Source of the DNA: Mesonia phycicola
GTDB lineage: Bacteria > Bacteroidota > Bacteroidia > Flavobacteriales > Flavobacteriaceae
Reading direction: 5' to 3'
Assembly: GCF_900141885.1 (NCBI RefSeq)
Contig: NZ_FQYY01000002.1
Coordinates: 310,001 to 374,000 of the forward strand
Length of the DNA: 64,000 nucleotides
In this document: positions 24,212 through 31,941 of the stretch, one piece after another
How the letters are laid out: every line of letters begins with the position of its first letter
How positions within the stretch are numbered: position 1 is the first letter of the stretch
The notes under the pieces: generated by a model
Database searches by the model: none
Seen by the model: only the letters and a program-made list of their open reading frames with translations
Told to the model about the DNA's origin: nothing
Made by a program: the position numbers and the translations under genes

Positions 24212-26038
24212 ATGAAATACATTAAAAAGATTTACCCTTTTGTACTTCCTTATAAGAAGTATGCTTTTTTAAACATATTTGCCAATATATTTTACGCATT
24301 GTTTAGCACCCTTTCTATGGTAGCGCTAATTCCTATGCTTAAAGTAATGTTTGGAGAAGCAAAACCTATAAAAGAGGTTCCAGCTTATAGAGGTATAGTA
24401 CATTTAGGAGACTTTTTTAACGAATATTCTAATTATTACATTACCACCACTTCAGCAGAAAAAGGAGGTGTCTACACCTTAACAATATTGGTAGGTATAA
24501 TTATTAGCTTATTCTTATTAAAAAATCTTTTCAATTATATGGGGCTATATTTTATTGCCTTTTTAAGAAATGGTGTTTTAAAAGACTTAAGAGATAAATT
24601 ATATAAGAAAATTGTAGAACTTCCTATTTCGTTCTATTCAGAAAAAAGAAAAGGAGATATTATTGCCAGAATGACTTCTGATGTGCAAGAAGTTCAAAAT
24701 TCATTTTTAGCGGTTTTAGAATTAATTGTAAAAGAGCCTCTGACCATCATTTTTACCATTGTTGGAATGTTGTTAATTAGTCCAAAGTTAACTCTATTTG
24801 TGTTTATTTTTATTCCGGTTTCAGGATATGTCATTTCTTTAATCGGTAAAAAGTTAAAAAAGAAATCTGATAAAGTTCAGCAAGAAAACGGTCATATTCT
24901 TTCGAATTTAGAAGAAACGCTTTCAGGTTTAAAAATCATAAAAGCTTTTAATGCTGAAGGAAGGTTTACGCAAGTCTTTCAAGAATCTACAGAGAGACAT
25001 TTTAAATTTTCAAATGATTTAATGCATCGTAAAAATTTAGCTTCACCAGTAAGTGAATTTTTAGGTATCGTGGTTATTTCTATTTTACTTTTATATGGCG
25101 GTAGAATGGTCGTTCTCGAAGGAACTTTAGATGGAGCATCTTTCATCACATACATGGGGTTAGCATACAATATTCTTACACCGGCAAAAGCGATAAGTAA
25201 AGCTTCTTATGAAGTTAAAAAAGGAAATGCCGCTGCAGAACGTGTACTTAGCGTTTTAGAAACTAAAAACCCAATACACAATAAAGAAAATGCGATTATA
25301 AAAGATACGTTCGAAAATGGAATTTCAATTAACAATATATCTTTTCGTTACGAAGATTATGATGTCTTAAAAAACTTCTCCATAGAAGTCCCAAAAGGAA
25401 AAACCATTGCATTAGTAGGTCAATCTGGTAGCGGGAAATCAACCATCGCCAATTTAGTTACTCGTTTTTACGATATCGAAAGTGGCGAAATTTTGATTGA
25501 CGGTATTAATATTAAAAATATTACCAAAGATAGTCTGCGTAATTTAATGGGAATGGTTACCCAAGATGCTATTCTTTTTAACGACACCATTAAAAATAAT
25601 ATTTTAATGGCCAAAGAAGATGCCAGTGATCAAGAAATTATTGATGCTCTTAAAATTGCCAACGCTTGGGAGTTTGTTTCAGACTTACCTAATGGCATAG
25701 AAACTAATATTGGAGATAGCGGTAATAAATTGAGTGGCGGACAAAAACAACGTCTTTCTATTGCTAGAGCGGTATTAAAAAACCCACCAATTATGATTTT
25801 AGACGAGGCCACCTCTGCTCTAGATACAGAAAGTGAAAAATTGGTACAAAAAGCCTTAGAAAATATGATGAAAAACAGAACCTCTATCGTCATTGCACAC
25901 AGACTTTCTACCATTCAAAATGCAGATAATATTATTGTTATGCAACGCGGTGAAATTGTAGAACAAGGCAAACACCAAGAACTACTAGCTTTAAACGGTA
26001 CTTACAAAAACTTAGTAGAAATGCAATCTTTTGAATAA
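24212..26038 (+). CDS. MsbA-like ABC exporter (fused permease and ATPase)
   Basis: 608 aa. An N-terminal type-1 ABC transmembrane domain with six helices (about 15-330) is followed by a nucleotide-binding domain: Walker A GQSGSGKST beginning at Gly403, signature LSGGQ at Leu507, Walker B IMILDEATSALD with Asp531/Glu532, and the AHRLSTI switch His. The layout and position after a sugar mutase fit lipid A-core or other lipid-linked flippases of the MsbA type, although multidrug export is possible. It is followed 16 bp later by an ECF sigma gene, suggesting linkage with envelope stress control. Confidence 0.92.
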   Translation: MKYIKKIYPFVLPYKKYAFLNIFANIFYALFSTLSMVALIPMLKVMFGEAKPIKEVPAYRGIVHLGDFFNEYSNYYITTTSAEKGGVYTLTILVGIIISLFLLKNLFNYMGLYFIAFLRNGVLKDLRDKLYKKIVELPISFYSEKRKGDIIARMTSDVQEVQNSFLAVLELIVKEPLTIIFTIVGMLLISPKLTLFVFIFIPVSGYVISLIGKKLKKKSDKVQQENGHILSNLEETLSGLKIIKAFNAEGRFTQVFQESTERHFKFSNDLMHRKNLASPVSEFLGIVVISILLLYGGRMVVLEGTLDGASFITYMGLAYNILTPAKAISKASYEVKKGNAAAERVLSVLETKNPIHNKENAIIKDTFENGISINNISFRYEDYDVLKNFSIEVPKGKTIALVGQSGSGKSTIANLVTRFYDIESGEILIDGINIKNITKDSLRNLMGMVTQDAILFNDTIKNNILMAKEDASDQEIIDALKIANAWEFVSDLPNGIETNIGDSGNKLSGGQKQRLSIARAVLKNPPIMILDEATSALDTESEKLVQKALENMMKNRTSIVIAHRLSTIQNADNIIVMQRGEIVEQGKHQELLALNGTYKNLVEMQSFE

Positions 26039-26054
26039 TTGTGAAATTTAAAAG

Positions 26055-26606
26055 ATGACAGAACAAGAAAAAGAAGATAAAATAATACAACAGCTGCAAT
26101 CTAATAAGCAAGCTGATCAAGCTTTTTCTGAACTTGTTTCTCTTTATAAAGAAAGACTTTACTGGCACATAAGAAACATGGTTAAAAACCATGAAGATGC
26201 TAACGATGTTCTACAAAATACCTTTATAAAAGTATTTAGGTATATTAAAAATTTTAAAGGAGACAGCAAACTATACAGTTGGATGTACCGCATTGCTACT
26301 AATGAGAGTATTACCTTTTTAAATAAAAAGGCAAAAAAGCTTCAATTATCAGATCAAGAATTACAAGATCAATTAATAGATAATTTAGAAAGTGATGTTT
26401 ATTTTGAAGGAGATAAAATTCAAATTGCTTTACAAAAAGCACTCAACACTCTTCCAGAAAAACAGCGACAGGTTTTTAATATGAAATACTTTCAAGACCT
26501 TAAATACAAAGAAATTGCCGAAATTTTAGAAGTTACAGAAGGTGCCTGCAAATCTAACTATCACCACGCTACAAAAAAAATTGAAGAATATCTCAAAAGA
26601 GATTAA
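26055..26606 (+). CDS. ECF-type RNA polymerase sigma factor
   Basis: 183 aa. Sigma region 2 (about 20-90) includes YKERLYWHIRNMVKNHEDANDVLQNTF and FKGDSKLYSWMYRIATNESI. Region 4 (about 125-178) includes LPEKQRQVFNMKYFQDLKYKEIAEILEVTEGACKSNYHHA (split here for length). No region 3, as expected for ECF. Next come a membrane protein with the look of an anti-sigma factor and a Spy-like periplasmic protein, together a typical signalling module of Flavobacteriaceae. The regulon cannot be inferred. Confidence 0.93.
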   Translation: MTEQEKEDKIIQQLQSNKQADQAFSELVSLYKERLYWHIRNMVKNHEDANDVLQNTFIKVFRYIKNFKGDSKLYSWMYRIATNESITFLNKKAKKLQLSDQELQDQLIDNLESDVYFEGDKIQIALQKALNTLPEKQRQVFNMKYFQDLKYKEIAEILEVTEGACKSNYHHATKKIEEYLKRD

Positions 26607-26638
26607 ACCTTTACTATATAAAATAGTCTTATAAGTAA

Positions 26639-27145
26639 ATGAAAGAGAAACACAACATACCAAAACAAAACGGCTTTAAAGTCCCTAATCAATATTTTGA
26701 GGACTTTAAGGTAGATTTCTCTCATGCAGATACAATCTCTAAGCTAGATAAAATTAAAACTACAGGGTTTAAAACACCTGATAATTATTTTAATGATTTT
26801 AAAGTAGATATCCCTTCAGAAAATAAAAAATCTAAAGTTATCTCTCTTTACAGAAATCAGTTTTTCACAGTGATTACCACTGCAGCTGCTGTATTATTAT
26901 TTATTGTATTAATTTATAAAGAAAAAACAGTAGAATTTTCAGAAACTACAGAGCTTAACCAATTAGCTATAGAAAATTATTTAGAACAAAATGATTTTGA
27001 TTTTGAAAATGAAATAGATTATAATAGTGATGCTTATTTTATTAGTATTAAAAAAGAATTAAACACTGTAGGTGACGAAGCCATCTTAGAATATCTTGCA
27101 CAAAGCTCTGATATGGACATAGCTTCTTTACTTAACGACAACTAA
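26639..27145 (+). CDS. Putative anti-sigma factor with duplicated cytoplasmic motif
   Basis: 168 aa. The N-terminal part contains two near-identical 15-residue segments, GFKVPNQYFEDFKVD (12-26) and GFKTPDNYFNDFKVD (43-57). A single membrane helix (about 75-92, FFTVITTAAAVLLFIVLIY) and an acidic periplasmic C-terminal part end the protein. It does not look like the zinc-binding anti-sigma class (no HxxxCxxC). Its position between the ECF sigma gene and the Spy-like sensor, and its single-pass topology, point to the membrane anti-sigma factor. The repeat is probably the sigma-binding or membrane-tethered signal element. Function is inferred from position. Confidence 0.65.
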   Translation: MKEKHNIPKQNGFKVPNQYFEDFKVDFSHADTISKLDKIKTTGFKTPDNYFNDFKVDIPSENKKSKVISLYRNQFFTVITTAAAVLLFIVLIYKEKTVEFSETTELNQLAIENYLEQNDFDFENEIDYNSDAYFISIKKELNTVGDEAILEYLAQSSDMDIASLLNDN

Positions 27146-27147
27146 TT

Positions 27148-27570
27148 ATGAAAAAATATATTTTTTACCTCGCTATATTTCTTTTCACCTCTTCTATGTT
27201 TGCCCAGAAGGGAGAAGATGAAAAAATTAAGTCTTTAAAAACAGCTTTTATTACAGAAGCTCTTTCACTAACTCCTACAGAAGCTCAAAAATTTTGGCCT
27301 GTTTATAATTTATACGAACAAAAAGAAAGTGAAATTTTAGACAGTAAATGGTGTGAAGTTCAAAACGGACTAGAAACCGTAGATGAAATTTCAGAAGAAA
27401 AAGCAGAAAAAGTTTTAGCTATGTATATGAAAATTAAAGACGATCGTCTTCAATTAAGAAAAGAGTACGTAGCAGATTTAAAGAAGCTCATGTCTTCTAA
27501 AAAAATACTAATGCTTAAAAAAGCAGAACACGATTTTCATAAAATGCTATTAGAAAAATTTAAAAAATAA
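27148..27570 (+). CDS. Spy/CpxP-like periplasmic sensor of the ECF system
   Basis: 140 aa. Signal peptide (1-19, ending SMFAQ), then an all-helical mature protein with the pattern KIKSLKTAFITEALSLTPTEAQKFWPVYNLYEQ, followed by LRKEYVADLKKLMSSKKILMLKKAE. LTPxEAQKFWPVYNxYE is the hallmark of the proteins named sensor of ECF-type sigma factor in Flavobacteriaceae, which are related in shape to the Spy and CpxP chaperones. Two bases separate it from the putative anti-sigma gene, making a three-gene operon. It probably binds misfolded periplasmic proteins and relays envelope stress. It ends 1 bp from the stop codon of the convergent BNR gene. Confidence 0.82.
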   Translation: MKKYIFYLAIFLFTSSMFAQKGEDEKIKSLKTAFITEALSLTPTEAQKFWPVYNLYEQKESEILDSKWCEVQNGLETVDEISEEKAEKVLAMYMKIKDDRLQLRKEYVADLKKLMSSKKILMLKKAEHDFHKMLLEKFKK

Positions 27571-27571
27571 A

Positions 27572-28639
27572 TTATTCTTCAATCGTATTTTCCATAAAAA
27601 TCAGTTTTGAAATTCTGTTTTTCCCTGCAGCATAAGCTACAAATTCATTTATAAAATTTATGGTATAAAACGGCTCATCACTCAATTGTTGCCAATTTTC
27701 TCCGTAGTCATAACTATAAGAAATACCTTGAAACCCTACTGCAATTAACTCTTTACCACCTGTATTGGGTACAAATTTCACACAACTTCTATAACCAGGT
27801 TCTTTATTTTTTGCTATTACCTTCCACGTTTCTCCCCCATCTTGTGTAATTACCTTATTGTTTTCATTGTAATTAGGCTTTGTATAATCTCCGCCAATAG
27901 CTACACCTAAATTTTGATCGTAAAAATCTAAACTATAAGCTCCCGTTGTACTTTCGCCTTGCGTAATAGGTAAGTCAAAAACTTCCCAACTTTCACCTTT
28001 ATCTTTAGATGTATAAATTCTAGATTTTTTTCCGCCAGAAATAAACCAAACTTGATTACCCACAATAGAAATATTACTATTACTTGCCGCAAATGCAGCT
28101 TCACCTTCTAATGCTTCAGGCAATACAGAACAATCTATTTTATTCCATGTTTCTCCAGCATCTCTAGTAATAATTACAGACATACAACCATCGGTAGGGT
28201 CACCAATAGCTATTCCGTCAGTTGCATTCCAAAATGCCATAGCATCATAAAACACATTTTCTCCCTCTTCTTTATAAACCAACTTTCTTTTACCAAAATA
28301 GTTTACTTTGTAAAGCATAGCAGGGTTTCCTGCAGATAGTATAAAATCAGAATCTTCTGTACTCCCAATTGCTCTAAACTCAGTGTCTTTACTCGCTTCT
28401 CTTATTTTACCCATAAAAGCAACAGAGTTATCTGCCGTATTTAAATAACCAAATTTACCACCAGAACCTGCATAAAAAACATAATTAGCATTTACGTGCA
28501 GTGCTCTAATACTTATGGGCTTAGTGTAAATATCTTCTACATTAACTGAGGTAAATTGATGAGAAGTAATTTCTTGCTGTGCAACATTTACACAAGCTGT
28601 TAAAAATAAAAAAAGAATAAGTCCGGTAAAACCCCTCAT
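27572..28639 (-). CDS. BNR/Ycf48-like beta-propeller lipoprotein
   Basis: 355 aa from the ATG at 28639. The frame opens 87 nt earlier, but only this start gives a lipoprotein signal (MRGFTGLILFLFLTACVN) and it follows a TATATTTG box. The body has repeated Asp-box/BNR elements (ITRDAGETWNKIDCS, TSKDKGESWEVFDL, ITQDGGETWKVIAK, YDYGENWQQL) of a sialidase- or Ycf48-like propeller. Such proteins are often misnamed oxidoreductases in Bacteroidota, and no cofactor site is seen. It is probably a periplasmic assembly or binding factor. Divergent from the rRNA methyltransferase gene. Confidence 0.8.
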   Translation of the reverse strand: MRGFTGLILFLFLTACVNVAQQEITSHQFTSVNVEDIYTKPISIRALHVNANYVFYAGSGGKFGYLNTADNSVAFMGKIREASKDTEFRAIGSTEDSDFILSAGNPAMLYKVNYFGKRKLVYKEEGENVFYDAMAFWNATDGIAIGDPTDGCMSVIITRDAGETWNKIDCSVLPEALEGEAAFAASNSNISIVGNQVWFISGGKKSRIYTSKDKGESWEVFDLPITQGESTTGAYSLDFYDQNLGVAIGGDYTKPNYNENNKVITQDGGETWKVIAKNKEPGYRSCVKFVPNTGGKELIAVGFQGISYSYDYGENWQQLSDEPFYTINFINEFVAYAAGKNRISKLIFMENTIEE

Positions 28640-28653
28640 AAATAGATTTTTTC

Positions 28654-28661
28654 CAAATATA
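28654..28661 (-). promoter_or_regulatory. -7 box of the BNR gene
   Basis: TATATTTG on the minus strand, perfect match, 14 nt before the ATG. This implies a very short leader. Confidence 0.45.
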
Positions 28662-28685
28662 ACATTATTCACATATTTAATTACG

Positions 28686-28693
28686 TAACTTTG
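28686..28693 (+). promoter_or_regulatory. -7 box of the rRNA methyltransferase gene
   Basis: TAACTTTG, perfect TAnnTTTG match, 21 nt before the ATG, back-to-back with the divergent BNR promoter. Confidence 0.45.
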
Positions 28694-28714
28694 CAGACTA
28701 AAATTGACAAAAAA

Positions 28715-29929
28715 ATGCGATTGCACAGAAACTTGGTTTTTGCAGTAATAGATGCTTTAAAAGCTATATTTGACGAAAATAAATATGCCGATAAAGAAAT
28801 TGCTAAAGCCTTAAAAAGAGATAAACGTTGGGGGTCTAGAGACCGTAGCTTTATTGCTGAAACTACTTACGATATTGTTAGATGGAAAAGACTATATGCA
28901 GAGATTGCTGATGTAAAAGAACCTTTTTCTAGACCAAATTTATTTAGATTATTTGCTGTTTGGGCTACCTTACGAGGTATAGAATTACCAGATTGGAAAC
29001 AATTAGAAGAAACCCCTACTAGAAGAATTAAAGGTAGGTTTGACGAGTTAAACAAAACAAGAAAATACAGAGAATCTATTCCAGATTGGTTAGATAAATT
29101 AGCTATAGAAGAGCTAGGAGAAGAAAAATGGACCAAAGAAATTGCTGCTCTAAATAAACAGGCTCCTGTAGTTTTAAGAGCTAATACTTTAAAAAACAGC
29201 AAAACAGCTTTAAAAGACAAACTTTTTAAAGAAAATATTGAAACACATACTGTTAAAGGTTATAAAAATGCTTTAATACTAGAAGAAAGAGCTAATGTTT
29301 TCTCTACAGAAGCATTTAAATATGGTTCTTTTGAAGTACAAGATGCTTCTTCTCAATTAGTAGCAGAATTTTTAGATGTTAAACCTGGTATGCGCGTTGT
29401 AGATACTTGTGCTGGTGCAGGAGGTAAATCTTTACACTTAGCTGCTTTAATGGAGAATAAAGGCTTAATTATCTCATTAGATATTTACGAGAATAAACTA
29501 AAAGAATTAAAAAGACGTGCAAAACGTGCTGGAGCTCATAATATTGAAACCAGAACAATAGATACTACCAAAGTTGTAAAAAAACTTTATGGTACTGCAG
29601 ATCGTGTACTTATTGATGCACCTTGTAGCGGATTAGGAGTTTTAAGAAGAAACCCAGATGCTAAATGGAAACTTCAACCTGAATTTATTGATGAAATTAG
29701 AAAAACTCAAGCAGAGATATTAGATCGTTATTCTAAAATTATTAAAGAAGATGGTAAACTTGTATACGCTACATGTTCTATTCTTCCTTCTGAAAATCAA
29801 AAACAAGTAAAAGCATTTTTAGAAAGAGAAAGCGGAAAAGACTTTATGCTTACTAATGAGAAAATTATTTTATCTCATGAAAGCGGTTACGATGGATTTT
29901 ATATGGCTTTATTAGAAAAAAGAAAATAA
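28715..29929 (+). CDS. RsmB/NOL1-NOP2-Sun family RNA (cytosine-5) methyltransferase
   Basis: 404 aa from the ATG at 28715; an in-frame TTG 24 nt earlier overlaps the -7 box and is rejected. An N-terminal helical region (about 1-130) like the NusB-related domain is followed by the Rossmann methyltransferase. Visible are VVDTCAGAGGKSLHLAALM (SAM site), DAPCSGLGVLRRNPDAKW (motif IV with Cys) and the catalytic-Cys motif VYATCSILPSENQ. These paired cysteines define m5C RNA methyltransferases. The most likely target is 16S rRNA, but the exact nucleotide is unknown. It is followed 6 bp later by the endonuclease gene. Confidence 0.9.
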   Translation: MRLHRNLVFAVIDALKAIFDENKYADKEIAKALKRDKRWGSRDRSFIAETTYDIVRWKRLYAEIADVKEPFSRPNLFRLFAVWATLRGIELPDWKQLEETPTRRIKGRFDELNKTRKYRESIPDWLDKLAIEELGEEKWTKEIAALNKQAPVVLRANTLKNSKTALKDKLFKENIETHTVKGYKNALILEERANVFSTEAFKYGSFEVQDASSQLVAEFLDVKPGMRVVDTCAGAGGKSLHLAALMENKGLIISLDIYENKLKELKRRAKRAGAHNIETRTIDTTKVVKKLYGTADRVLIDAPCSGLGVLRRNPDAKWKLQPEFIDEIRKTQAEILDRYSKIIKEDGKLVYATCSILPSENQKQVKAFLERESGKDFMLTNEKIILSHESGYDGFYMALLEKRK

Positions 29930-29935
29930 GTTTCT

Positions 29936-31825
29936 ATGAAAAAAATTCTACTTTTATCAATTATCATATTAATTAATATGGCTTGTACGCAAGCCCAAGT
30001 TCCGTCGGGATATTATAGCACTGCCCAAGGCTTAACCGGTTACGCTTTAAAAACCGAATTAAGCTCTATTATCACCAATGGTCACAACGCACAAAGTTAT
30101 GGTGATTTATGGACGGTTTATTATAGTTCAGATCGTGATAATTATTATGAAAATGATGGTAGCGTTTTAGATATTTATTCTGAAGATCCTAGTGGATCAG
30201 ACCCTTATAATTTTACTATTGGTAGTGATCAATGCGGTAGCTATTCTGGAGAAAATTCTTGTTACAACAGAGAACATTTGTTTCCTAAAAGCTATTTTAA
30301 CGATCAATCACCTATGGTGACAGATATGCATCATATATACCCAACCGACGGGTATGTAAATGGGCAACGTGGAAGTTTTCCTTTTGGTGAAGTAAATAAT
30401 GCATCTTGGACATCTCTAAACGGAAGTAAAAAAGGAAACAATTCTTATACCTATTCAGGAGCTTATACAGGTACTGTTTTTGAACCTATAGATGAATTTA
30501 AAGGTGATGTTGCTAGAACATGGCTTTACATGGCTACTCGTTATGAAAGCCAAATTGCCGGTTGGGAAACCAACTCTAGTAATAGTAATATTGTTCTTAA
30601 CGGAACATCAAATCAAGTTTTTGAAGATTGGATGTTAGATATGTTAATAAGTTGGCATAATGCAGACCCTGTTTCTCAAAAAGAAATAGACCGTAATAAT
30701 GCAGCGTATACTTTTCAAGGGAACAGAAACCCGTTTATTGATAATCCGCAATACGTTGCTCAAATTTGGGGAACAACAGATACACAAGCTCCTACTGCAC
30801 CAACTAATTTAACTTACAGTAATTTAACCAACAATTCTGTAATTTTATCTTGGACAGCAGCTACAGATAATGTGGGAGTATATTCATATACAATTGAACA
30901 AAACGGAACAAATATAGGTTCTACCACTGCTACTAATACAACTTACACTGTTACCAATCTAACCGCGCTTACTTCTTATAATTTTGAAGTGTATGCTTTA
31001 GATGCTTACGGTAATGTTTCTGTGGCTAGTAATTTAATAACTGTAACTACTTTAGATAATCCTGGAGTAGCATTTAGTGAAGATTTTAATGATTGTGAAA
31101 CCGTACAATTTACTGCTATTAGTGAATTAAGTGATTTAGACTGGGAATGCACCACAGAGTTTGGTGAAAATAATACGGGCGCTTATCAAATGAATGCTTA
31201 TTCTAACGGAAGTCAAGTACCTAGCACAGATTGGCTAATTACTAACAACAAAATAGATTTTGATGCATATACTAACGAGACTTTAAGCTTTTTTACTGCC
31301 GCCACATTTGGTAATTCAACGTTACAATTATTATATTCTTCAGATTATAATGGTAGTAATAATCCTTCAAATTTTACTTGGCAAGTTGTACCAAATATCT
31401 CTATCCCATTACACACAGATGGTGGTAGTACTATAGAAGAAACTTATTTTTCTACTATAGATATAAGTTCTATCACGGGACAAGTCTATTTTGCCTTTAA
31501 GTATGATACTTCTAATGGAGACAGCGCTACAAGATATACAGTAGATAGTTTTACAATAGCAGGAGATCAAAACTTAGCTACAAACCCAAAAAACAAATTA
31601 CAATTTAGCATTTACCCTAACCCTGCTAATGGAATTTTAAATATTGATTTTTCTACTAATGAAGAATATTCTTACGCTATTTATGACTTAAACGGAAGAT
31701 TAATAATTAAAAACAACCAAACCATAAATAAAGAAATATCTGTTAAAAACCTATCTAGCGGTCTTTATTTATTACAAGTTACAGTAAAAGGGTTAACTGC
31801 AACCAAGAAGTTAATTGTAAATTAA
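29936..31825 (+). CDS. T9SS-secreted endonuclease I with Fn3 and choice-of-anchor-type domains
   Basis: 629 aa. Signal peptide (to about residue 21). The endonuclease I domain (about 30-275) has the active-site block NREHLFPKSYF and the metal/His segment VTDMHHIYPTDGYVNGQRGS followed by FGEV. Next come an Fn3 domain (about 285-375: PTAPTNLTYSNLTNNSVILSW), a beta-sandwich resembling choice-of-anchor J/cleaved adhesin (about 380-545), and a T9SS type A sorting tail (about 553-629: FSIYPNPANGILNI...YDLNGRLI...GLYLLQVTVKG). It should be an extracellular nuclease that liberates nucleotides for phosphate or purine scavenging. It sits upstream of purL, though separated by a terminator. Confidence 0.9.
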   Translation: MKKILLLSIIILINMACTQAQVPSGYYSTAQGLTGYALKTELSSIITNGHNAQSYGDLWTVYYSSDRDNYYENDGSVLDIYSEDPSGSDPYNFTIGSDQCGSYSGENSCYNREHLFPKSYFNDQSPMVTDMHHIYPTDGYVNGQRGSFPFGEVNNASWTSLNGSKKGNNSYTYSGAYTGTVFEPIDEFKGDVARTWLYMATRYESQIAGWETNSSNSNIVLNGTSNQVFEDWMLDMLISWHNADPVSQKEIDRNNAAYTFQGNRNPFIDNPQYVAQIWGTTDTQAPTAPTNLTYSNLTNNSVILSWTAATDNVGVYSYTIEQNGTNIGSTTATNTTYTVTNLTALTSYNFEVYALDAYGNVSVASNLITVTTLDNPGVAFSEDFNDCETVQFTAISELSDLDWECTTEFGENNTGAYQMNAYSNGSQVPSTDWLITNNKIDFDAYTNETLSFFTAATFGNSTLQLLYSSDYNGSNNPSNFTWQVVPNISIPLHTDGGSTIEETYFSTIDISSITGQVYFAFKYDTSNGDSATRYTVDSFTIAGDQNLATNPKNKLQFSIYPNPANGILNIDFSTNEEYSYAIYDLNGRLIIKNNQTINKEISVKNLSSGLYLLQVTVKGLTATKKLIVN

Positions 31826-31847
31826 AAGTTATTAACGATACTTAGTT

Positions 31848-31877
31848 AAAAAGCGACAAAATTTTGTCGCTTTTTTT
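31848..31877 (+). terminator. Intrinsic terminator after the endonuclease gene
   Basis: Stem AAAAGCGACAAA / TTTTGTCGCTTTT with almost no loop, followed by a T run. Confidence 0.88.
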
Positions 31878-31902
31878 ATATCTTAAATTCATCATAAAAA
31901 GT

Positions 31903-31910
31903 TAAATTTG
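31903..31910 (+). promoter_or_regulatory. -7 box of purL
   Basis: TAAATTTG, perfect TAnnTTTG match, 31 nt before the ATG. No TTG at the usual distance, because the terminator lies there. Confidence 0.45.
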
Positions 31911-31941
31911 CATTTTTAAAACTCAACGCAAATAACCTATT

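Noticed and set aside
28640-28726. Extended N terminus of the BNR lipoprotein
   Set aside because: It would overlap the divergent methyltransferase gene and its promoter and bury the lipoprotein signal at residue 30.
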